From assembly GCA_017457545.1 (NCBI GenBank), contig JAFTHF010000221.1, forward strand, positions 1-5,098: DNA of 5,098 bases, written 5' to 3'. Source of the stretch: Clostridia bacterium (GTDB lineage Bacteria; Bacillota_A; Clostridia; Oscillospirales; CAG-272). The position numbers and the translations under genes are program-made. This document shows, one piece after another, positions 1-5,098 of this stretch (positions are counted from its first letter, which is position 1; each line of letters begins with the position of its first letter). The notes under the pieces are model-generated. The model was not told the origin of the DNA. It saw nothing but the letters and a program-made list of their open reading frames with translations, and did no database searches.

Positions 1-1287
1 AAGTGAGGGATTATTTACCAAATATGCCTCCATTCCGTAGATAAGCTTCATCCCAAGCTTTTCACTGGCAAGCATGGCGGGTGGGAATCCCTGTACGTTA
101 CCGTGGTCGGTAATGGCAACAGCCTTATGTCCCCATTCCTTAGCCACCTTAACAATTACCTCAGGATCTATTGTTGCATCCATCTGAGACATCATAGTAT
201 GTAAATGAAGCTCTACTCTCTTTTCGGGAGCAGTATCCATTCTCTTTACTACATCTATTTTACTAACATCTGTAGCATTAAGATATATTTCATTATCGAA
301 GGTATCAAGCTTTACTGAGCCTTTAATTGCATAAGCATTTCCTTTTTTATATCCTGCAAGGAATTCATCCTTTTCATCTGCTGAAACAACTTCTTTAACA
401 TAAATTGATGAAATATTATCGGTAATACCTATTTGAATTGTAATGTTGGCACCACGCTTTATAGGCTTTTCGGTTATTTCAAACACCTTACCAAGCACTA
501 CAATGCCGTGCATACCTGCATCAAGCCTTGAAATCGGAACTACATTTTCAATTTCAAATTCTCCACCTGAAACATACTCACGGCTTGTTGTATCAAAGGT
601 TATTGCACCAACCGTGATTTTAGTGTCCTTGATTTCAACCCTGTTATCCTCAGAAGAAAAAGAGGTAGCCTTTTTAAATTCAGCTCTCATTTCCTTAAGG
701 TCAGCTTCCTTTTCCTCTTTTGCAGACCTTACATTAACCTTTTTTTGCTCCTCAAGAGCTTTTTTAAGGGCGCTCATCTTTTCACGCTCAAAATTAGCGT
801 GAACCTTTTCGTAATCCTCTCTTTGTGAAATGGTTACAGGTATTCTTATACCAAATTCCTCAAAGATAATATCGGAGATAACCTCATTTGTTTTACCGAT
901 ACCAAGAAGATCAATTCCGCCCTTAATAAACGGAACCTTTATGTTAATATGCTCTCTTGACGCATCAATAGTATAATCAGAAAAGAAGCCGTTGCTAACC
1001 GCTCCTCTTCTGTAAGTTTCGAGTATAACATCTTCTATATAATCGCTTGAAAACAGTAAGCTGTCATATCTTGGCAATAGTGTTATTTTGTTAACATCAT
1101 ATGCAAGCTTGATTTCGTTTTCAAGTGCGTAAAGCTTGTCCTTACGCACTATATCAGAAAACTTTACTGTTATCTGCATTATACGAAGCTCTTTATCTAC
1201 CTTAGTATCCAAAACCTCGCCGTCCTTCATTACTGAAACGAAGGAATCTGACGGAATATATTTTGGAAATCTTCTTATTAAATCCAT
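1..1287 (-). CDS. polC: DNA polymerase III PolC-type alpha subunit, N-terminal part; 3' end outside window
   Basis: PolC is the main replicative DNA polymerase of low-GC Gram-positive bacteria, with its own proofreading exonuclease. The frame runs from the ATG at 1287 to the left edge without a stop, giving 429 residues of a protein usually about 1,430-1,450 long. Residues 1 to about 155 match the poorly conserved N-terminal domain. Residues about 156-215 form a highly charged, Lys/Glu-rich, probably helical linker. An OB-fold (about 260-342) contains GKVFEI (266-271) and ITDNISSIYVK (288-298), resembling the nucleic-acid binding domain of other PolCs. The PHP domain opens with RVELHLHT (357-364), then MSQMDA (366-371), WGHKAVAITDHG (385-396) and YGMEA (417-421). 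H361, H363, D370, H395 and E420 are candidate metal ligands. The window stops about where the DEDD exonuclease domain is inserted into PHP in this family, so exonuclease, palm, fingers and tandem helix-hairpin-helix parts are not seen. The start has a clear ribosome binding site. Confidence 0.96.
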   Translation of the reverse strand, partial: MDLIRRFPKYIPSDSFVSVMKDGEVLDTKVDKELRIMQITVKFSDIVRKDKLYALENEIKLAYDVNKITLLPRYDSLLFSSDYIEDVILETYRRGAVSNGFFSDYTIDASREHINIKVPFIKGGIDLLGIGKTNEVISDIIFEEFGIRIPVTISQREDYEKVHANFEREKMSALKKALEEQKKVNVRSAKEEKEADLKEMRAEFKKATSFSSEDNRVEIKDTKITVGAITFDTTSREYVSGGEFEIENVVPISRLDAGMHGIVVLGKVFEITEKPIKRGANITIQIGITDNISSIYVKEVVSADEKDEFLAGYKKGNAYAIKGSVKLDTFDNEIYLNATDVSKIDVVKRMDTAPEKRVELHLHTMMSQMDATIDPEVIVKVAKEWGHKAVAITDHGNVQGFPPAMLASEKLGMKLIYGMEAYLVNNPSL

Positions 1288-1293
1288 TTTTAG

Positions 1294-1299
1294 TCCTTA
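1294..1299 (-). promoter_or_regulatory. Ribosome binding site of polC, overlapping the ispG stop codon
   Basis: The minus strand reads TAAGGACTAAAAATG. The TAA is the ispG stop codon, and AAGGA (1294-1298) lies 6 bases before the polC ATG at 1287. The arrangement is nearly identical to the cdsA/dxr junction. It fixes the polC start and suggests, by inference, coupled translation. Confidence 0.8.
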
Positions 1300-2385
1300 C
1301 TTTTCGTCTACTATCTTATGAAGCTCATTTAAAAGTGTTGAAATAATTTCATTTTCGGGAATCTTCTTAATTATTTCTCCGTTTTTAAATAATACAGCCT
1401 CTCCCTTGCCACCTGCAATACCAATGTCGCACTCTCTTGCTTCACCGGGACCGTTTACAACACATCCCATAAGCGCAACCTTAACTGTTTTACCCTTGGT
1501 ATCAAAGCCATCAATAGCTTTTCTAAAGGCTGTTGAAAGGTCTATTAGATTAATCTTTGTTCTGCCACAGGTGGGACATGATACAATTTTGATTCCACCC
1601 TTTGAATAGAAGCCCAATGAGCTTAAAAGCTCTTTACCTGCACGGATTTCCTCAATAGGATCTGCAGTAAGAGAAACTCTGATAGTATCACCTATTCCAT
1701 CACAAAGAAGTGAGCCGATTCCTGCGCTGCTTTTAACAAGACCTGAATAGGAATCTCCTGCCTCGGTAACTCCAAGATGGATAGGATAATCACATCTTGA
1801 GGCAATTATTCTGTTAGTTAAAATCATATTTCTTACATCTGATGACTTGACAGATATAACAATATCATTAAAATTAAATTTTTCAAGCAAGGAAGCGTGA
1901 TAAAATGCGCTTTCTGCCAATGCTTCAGGTGTTGGAGAGCAGTACTTTTCAAGTATGTGCTTTTCAAGAGATCCACTATTTACACCTATTCTTATAGGTA
2001 CACCTGCACTTTTACAAGCATCGGCAACCTCCTTTACCTTCCATTCCTCGCCGATATTACCGGGATTGATTCTGATTTTATCAATTCCTGCCTTTACACA
2101 TTCAAGAGCTATTCTGTAGTCAAAGTGAATATCAGCAACAACAGGAATATTAATATTCTCCGCCTTAATTTTTCTTACTGTATCTACTGATGTAATATCA
2201 GGAACAGTAATTCTTACAATATCACAGCCTGCAGCCTCTAAAGCCCTGATTTGTCCAATAGTAGCCTTGTAATCTGCAGTTTCAGTATTTGTCATAGACT
2301 GGATAAGAACATCGTTGTTGCCACCTATAGCCTTATCCTTGATTTTTATAATTCTGGTTGTTCGTCTGATATCATTATAGCTCAT
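1297..2385 (-). CDS. ispG: 4-hydroxy-3-methylbut-2-en-1-yl diphosphate synthase (IspG/GcpE)
   Basis: IspG is a cytosolic iron-sulfur enzyme that reductively opens the ring of methylerythritol cyclodiphosphate to give HMBPP, the next-to-last step of the MEP pathway; bacterial enzymes typically use reduced flavodoxin or ferredoxin. The 362-residue length fits the short two-domain bacterial form. Residues up to about 260 form the TIM barrel, with IQSMTNTETAD (28-38), the VADIHFDY segment (83-90), KIRINPGNIG (103-112) and GVTEAGD (205-211). The C-terminal reductase-like domain supplies the 4Fe-4S ligands: C270 and C273 in CPTCGR, C308 in GCVVNGPGE, and E315. This matches the Cys3-Glu ligand set known for the family. 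A GIAGGKGEA stretch (322-330) and a short helical tail follow. The start is supported by a ribosome binding site overlapping the rseP stop. It acts in the same pathway as dxr upstream, and polC begins 9 bases after its stop. Confidence 0.98.
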   Translation of the reverse strand: MSYNDIRRTTRIIKIKDKAIGGNNDVLIQSMTNTETADYKATIGQIRALEAAGCDIVRITVPDITSVDTVRKIKAENINIPVVADIHFDYRIALECVKAGIDKIRINPGNIGEEWKVKEVADACKSAGVPIRIGVNSGSLEKHILEKYCSPTPEALAESAFYHASLLEKFNFNDIVISVKSSDVRNMILTNRIIASRCDYPIHLGVTEAGDSYSGLVKSSAGIGSLLCDGIGDTIRVSLTADPIEEIRAGKELLSSLGFYSKGGIKIVSCPTCGRTKINLIDLSTAFRKAIDGFDTKGKTVKVALMGCVVNGPGEARECDIGIAGGKGEAVLFKNGEIIKKIPENEIISTLLNELHKIVDEK

Positions 2386-2391
2386 TTTTTA

Positions 2392-2397
2392 TCCTCT
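2392..2397 (-). promoter_or_regulatory. Ribosome binding site of ispG, overlapping the rseP stop codon
   Basis: The minus strand reads TAGAGGATAAAAAATG. The TAG is the rseP stop (2396-2398), and AGAGGA (2392-2397) is the Shine-Dalgarno core 6 bases before the ispG ATG. The shared bases support the chosen start and suggest, by inference, coupled translation. Confidence 0.8.
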
Positions 2398-3424
2398 ATT
2401 TGAAAAGATATATTACGTCCTTAAATAAAATTACCACTGCAAGAAGCATTATAAGCATAAAGCCTACTGTTCTTATACCGTTTTCTACCCTTGGAGGTAG
2501 CTTTTTTCTTGTTATCATTTCAACAAGAGTTAAAAGCAGCGTTCCACCGTCAAGTGCCGGTATGGGTAAAAGATTAAATACTCCAAGATTTATACCTATT
2601 ACAGCTACTAAATAAAACAGGTTTTCTGCTCCTGTTTTTGCAGCATCAGTAATAGCACCTGTAATTCCAACAGGACCTGATAGCTGCTCTATACCGTATC
2701 TGCCACTAAATAAATCATAGATGGAATCCCATGTCATTTTAATAGTGGATTTACTTGTATAAAATGTATTTTTTATAACGGAAACAAAGCCTCTGTCCTC
2801 ACCGTATACATAAAAGTCAGGTGCGCCAAACACCACGCCCTCAGATGATATAGTCGGAAATACTATATTATCAATTGTAACTCTTTCTCCGTCACGAATA
2901 ACAGTTACAGAAACCGGCTCATATCCACTACGCATAATTTCATAGCTTAATTCACTTGATGTATGCACATTGGCTCCATCAATTTCAACTATTTTGTCAT
3001 TTTCACGAAGACCGCTTACAAAGCTTGTGGATTCATCGTGAAACTTATAAATTACAGTTGTACCGAATCTTGGTGTACACATAGTGATTATAGCAAGAAT
3101 AAGCACAGAAATTATAATATTCATCATTGCGCCCGCAATAACAATTATAAATCTTTGCCAAGCAGGCTTTTTATTGAATGCCAATGGATTATCACTTTCC
3201 TCATCCTCGCCCTCCATAGCTACATATCCGCCTATTGGAAGAACTCGTAATGAGTAATCTACTCCATCCTTGCCTTTTTTTGAAAAGATTTTAGGTCCCA
3301 TACCTATGGAAAATTCATTAATGGCGACGTTAAACTTTTTCGCAAACATAAAATGTCCCAGCTCATGAACAAAAATCATAAAGCCAAAAACAAAGATGGC
3401 AATAAGAATATATAAAATTATCAT
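2396..3424 (-). CDS. rseP: Site-2 intramembrane zinc metalloprotease, RseP/RasP family
   Basis: This is a membrane-embedded protease (peptidase family M50) that cuts substrates within the membrane. Known roles of relatives include cleaving anti-sigma factors (E. coli RseP, B. subtilis RasP) and clearing signal-peptide remnants; the substrate here cannot be read from the sequence. The 342 residues are normal for the Gram-positive form. The first membrane segment contains the zinc motif HELGH, with H20, E21 and H24. The GYVAMEGEDEES stretch (66-77) matches the family's membrane-reentrant loop and acidic tail. A second hydrophobic segment spans about 92-115. A single PDZ domain covers about 120-190 (GLRENDKIVEIDG, 138-150), whereas E. 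coli RseP has two. The third segment carries NLLPIPALDGG (284-294), whose D292 is the third zinc ligand. A final membrane segment lies at about 318-337. The start has a good ribosome binding site. The stop TAG overlaps the ribosome binding site of ispG. Catalytic residues are intact. Confidence 0.96.
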   Translation of the reverse strand: MIILYILIAIFVFGFMIFVHELGHFMFAKKFNVAINEFSIGMGPKIFSKKGKDGVDYSLRVLPIGGYVAMEGEDEESDNPLAFNKKPAWQRFIIVIAGAMMNIIISVLILAIITMCTPRFGTTVIYKFHDESTSFVSGLRENDKIVEIDGANVHTSSELSYEIMRSGYEPVSVTVIRDGERVTIDNIVFPTISSEGVVFGAPDFYVYGEDRGFVSVIKNTFYTSKSTIKMTWDSIYDLFSGRYGIEQLSGPVGITGAITDAAKTGAENLFYLVAVIGINLGVFNLLPIPALDGGTLLLTLVEMITRKKLPPRVENGIRTVGFMLIMLLAVVILFKDVIYLFK

Positions 3425-3429
3425 TTTTT

Positions 3430-3434
3430 ACCTC
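3430..3434 (-). promoter_or_regulatory. Ribosome binding site of rseP
   Basis: The minus strand carries GAGGT followed by an A-rich spacer and the rseP ATG, with GAGG (3431-3434) ending 6 bases before the start. It lies in the 17-base gap after the dxr stop codon. This is the only junction in the window where the site does not overlap the previous stop. Confidence 0.78.
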
Positions 3435-3441
3435 GTACTTT

Positions 3442-4608
3442 TTATTTAACGAAGGTGCTAATTAACTCCTGGGTCTTTACTCTTGCTTCCTTATCTGCAT
3501 TGATAATTTCATCAAGAGTTGGATTTTTAATATTTTTAAAGCTTTTTACAATGGATTCTACAATATCAAATACATCAGTAAATCCAATTTTATCCTTAAG
3601 AAACGCGTGAACCGCAACCTCATCTGATGCATTGAGAACAGCCGGTATAATTCCGTCCTGTTCAATTGCATAAAAAGCCAATGGTAACAAAGTAAATGTG
3701 TCCATATCCGGCTCTTCAAAGGTAAGGCTTGAAAGCTTAGCAAAATCAAGTCTGTCTGCAAGTGCCTTTTCTCTTTTAGGATATGTTATTGCATACTGAA
3801 TGCATGTGCGCATATCGGGCGCTCCCATCTGCGCAATAACACTGTTATCAATATATTCAACAGCTGAATGCATTATACTTTGAGGATGAACAACAACCTT
3901 AACCTGCTCAGGCTTAACATTAAACAGGCGAACAGCCTCAATAACCTCAAAGCCTTTATTCATTAAAGATGCACTATCAACTGTAATTTTAGCACCCATT
4001 TTCCATGTTGGATGCGCCAAAGCATCAGCTGCAGTAAGATTTTTAAGCTCTGCTCTGTGCTTTCCTCTGAATGGACCGCCTGACGATGTAAGTATGATTC
4101 TGTTAATGTTATTATAACCGGTTTTATCAAGGCTTTGAAAAATCGCACTATGCTCACTGTCAACAGGAATAAGCTCAGCATTATGCTTATTCATTTCCTC
4201 AAGAAGAAACTTATGTGCAATCACAATCGCTTCTTTATTTGACATGGCAATTCTTTTTCCGCTTCTCGCACATGCAATGGCAGGGGCAAGTCCAGCAAAG
4301 CCTGATACAGCGTTTACAGCAACTGAGGCGTCACTCTCCTCAATTGCATGCATGGCGGACTTTTCACCGGAATATACCTTAATATCAGTATCAGCAAGTT
4401 TTGTCTTAAGCAAGGATGCAGCATTATCATTTGTCATAACGCATACTCGCGGATTAACTAATCTTGCTTGATTTTCAATTATATCAACAGATGATGATGC
4501 CATTAAAAGGTCTACCTGACAGGACAGATTCTCTGCCACCTCAACGCTTTGCATACCAACCGAACCTGTAGAGCCTAAAATAGCAATTTTTTTTATTTCA
4601 GTATTCAT
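3442..4608 (-). CDS. dxr: 1-deoxy-D-xylulose 5-phosphate reductoisomerase
   Basis: Dxr (IspC) is the cytosolic enzyme that rearranges and reduces 1-deoxyxylulose 5-phosphate to 2-C-methylerythritol 4-phosphate, using NADPH and a divalent metal. It is the committed step of the MEP isoprenoid pathway and the target of fosmidomycin. The 388-residue length is normal. The N-terminal Rossmann fold has the dinucleotide loop GSTGSVG (12-18) and SNKE (123-126). The catalytic domain has PVDSEHSAI (148-156), giving metal ligands D150 and E152, then TSSGGPFR (174-181). The segment 199-221 holds H199, W202, S212, N217, K218 and metal ligand E221, equivalent to H209, W212, S222, N227, K228 and E231 of the E. 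coli enzyme. HPQSIMHS (241-248) follows, then MGAPDMRT (261-268) and a helical C-terminal domain. The start is fixed by a ribosome binding site 6 bases upstream. A small oddity is cysteine at 269, where many homologues have proline. Its product pathway is shared with ispG, two genes downstream. Confidence 0.98.
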   Translation of the reverse strand: MNTEIKKIAILGSTGSVGMQSVEVAENLSCQVDLLMASSSVDIIENQARLVNPRVCVMTNDNAASLLKTKLADTDIKVYSGEKSAMHAIEESDASVAVNAVSGFAGLAPAIACARSGKRIAMSNKEAIVIAHKFLLEEMNKHNAELIPVDSEHSAIFQSLDKTGYNNINRIILTSSGGPFRGKHRAELKNLTAADALAHPTWKMGAKITVDSASLMNKGFEVIEAVRLFNVKPEQVKVVVHPQSIMHSAVEYIDNSVIAQMGAPDMRTCIQYAITYPKREKALADRLDFAKLSSLTFEEPDMDTFTLLPLAFYAIEQDGIIPAVLNASDEVAVHAFLKDKIGFTDVFDIVESIVKSFKNIKNPTLDEIINADKEARVKTQELISTFVK

Positions 4609-4614
4609 ATTATG

Positions 4615-4620
4615 TCCTTA
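4615..4620 (-). promoter_or_regulatory. Ribosome binding site of dxr, overlapping the cdsA stop codon
   Basis: On the minus strand the junction reads TAAGGACATAATATG. The TAA is the cdsA stop codon, and AAGGA (4615-4619) forms the Shine-Dalgarno core 6 bases before the dxr ATG. Stop and ribosome binding site therefore share bases. This supports the chosen start and suggests translational coupling, which is an inference. Confidence 0.8.
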
Positions 4621-5098
4621 AATAAGATTAAGAATTGAAATCAAGATGTAAAGAAATGGTGAAACAAGCATTACGCTGTCAAAACGGTCACGCACACCAC
4701 CGTGACCTGGGAAAAGGAAGCCGTAATCCTTGATTTCATACTGTCTTTTGATTGCAGAAGCAAGAAGGTCACCGATTTGTGAAACTACTGCTACTACTGC
4801 ACCCATTATAATAAGATACAAATAAGAAATTTCGAAATCAATGAAGCTTCTTAAAATCAAGCCGTAAAGCGCAAATGCACCCATATCAAATACTACTCCG
4901 CCAATAGCACCCTCCACAGTCTTTTTGGGGCTGATTGCGGGAATAAGCTTGTGCTTACCAAGTAATCTACCTGTAAAATATGCAAAGGTATCACTTACCC
5001 ATGCACCGATAAATATAAGAAGATAGTAGAATTTACCGTCCTCCATATATCTGATGCTTACTACAGTTGAGAAACAACCAACTACATATGTAAAGAGG
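4618..5098 (-). CDS. cdsA: Phosphatidate cytidylyltransferase (CDP-diacylglycerol synthase), C-terminal part; 5' end outside window
   Basis: This integral membrane enzyme joins CTP and phosphatidic acid to give CDP-diacylglycerol, the precursor of phosphatidylglycerol and related phospholipids. The frame is open to the right edge, so 159 residues are visible and roughly the first 100-115 of the usual 260-280 are missing. The ATG at 5046 is an internal methionine and not the start, because coding with hydrophobic character continues upstream of it. Counting from the first visible residue, D36 lies in the family segment DTFAYFTGR, ISPKKTVEG is at 55-63, and SQIGDL begins at 106. The C-terminal CDS signature follows: S114, K117-R118, K123-D124, H132-G-G and D137-R-F-D140, the conserved polar and metal-binding residues. 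About four to five hydrophobic segments alternate with these motifs, and the last ends at the C-terminus. It appears to be the first gene visible of the operon; dxr begins 9 bases after its stop codon. The family assignment is very secure. Confidence 0.96.
   Translation of the reverse strand, partial: LFTYVVGCFSTVVSIRYMEDGKFYYLLIFIGAWVSDTFAYFTGRLLGKHKLIPAISPKKTVEGAIGGVVFDMGAFALYGLILRSFIDFEISYLYLIIMGAVVAVVSQIGDLLASAIKRQYEIKDYGFLFPGHGGVRDRFDSVMLVSPFLYILISILNLI

Noticed and set aside
443..802. A 119-codon open frame on the plus strand, opposite polC
   Set aside because: It lies fully antisense to a well-conserved coding region. Its product is Ser/Leu/Phe-rich with no recognisable motif, as expected from the complement of Lys/Glu-rich codons in the PolC linker.
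1897..2190. A 97-codon plus-strand open frame opposite ispG
   Set aside because: It is antisense to the IspG barrel, whose motifs are intact on the minus strand. The product has no domain or motif and its Cys/Tyr/Phe-rich composition looks like a shadow frame.
2963..3250. A 95-codon plus-strand open frame opposite rseP
   Set aside because: It is antisense to the RseP PDZ and membrane segments. Nothing in its composition suggests a real protein and it has no neighbouring gene on that strand.
3425..3441. A possible internal promoter or terminator in the dxr/rseP gap, the longest in the window
   Set aside because: Seventeen bases cannot hold a full promoter or a terminator hairpin. The A-rich tract is explained as the spacer between the ribosome binding site and the start codon.
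4244..4471. A 75-codon plus-strand open frame opposite dxr, with a mildly hydrophobic product
   Set aside because: The Ala/Ser-rich product mirrors the Rossmann-fold codons of dxr. It has no independent support as a gene.
4618..5046. A short cdsA beginning at the ATG at 5046
   Set aside because: The frame stays open to the window edge and the upstream codons encode another hydrophobic segment that fits CdsA. The methionine is therefore internal and the gene is simply cut by the window.

Overview
This window is a compact run of five genes, all on the minus strand, from an AT-rich Gram-positive bacterium, most likely a clostridial Firmicute. Two things support that assignment. The last gene encodes a PolC-type replicative DNA polymerase, a form largely confined to Firmicutes and a few relatives. 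The gene order cdsA-dxr-rseP-ispG-polC is also one I know from Clostridia. I cannot name a genus or species from the sequence alone.

Read in the direction of transcription, from high to low coordinates, the genes are: the 3' part of cdsA (CDP-diacylglycerol synthase, cut by the right edge); dxr (first committed enzyme of the MEP isoprenoid pathway); rseP/rasP (site-2 intramembrane zinc protease); ispG (iron-sulfur enzyme late in the MEP pathway); and the 5' part of polC (cut by the left edge at about residue 429, inside the PHP domain). The intergenic gaps are only 9, 17, 10 and 9 bases. I see no promoter, terminator, RNA gene, mobile element, repeat or CRISPR array, and no non-coding stretch longer than 17 bases.

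The genes share an envelope-building theme. Dxr and IspG make isoprenoid precursors, which feed undecaprenyl phosphate, the cell-wall lipid carrier. CdsA makes the activated precursor of the phospholipids. RseP cleaves membrane-embedded substrates. PolC, the chromosome replicase, appears to sit on the same transcript. The gene upstream of cdsA, outside the window, is often uppS (undecaprenyl diphosphate synthase) in such clusters; this is an expectation and is not seen here.

Every junction carries a purine-rich ribosome binding site about 6 bases before the ATG, and at three of the four junctions that site overlaps the stop codon of the preceding gene. All five reading frames look intact and keep the catalytic residues expected of their families. 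I found no sign of an undescribed system; this is an ordinary, well-conserved housekeeping operon, and the findings below are modest.
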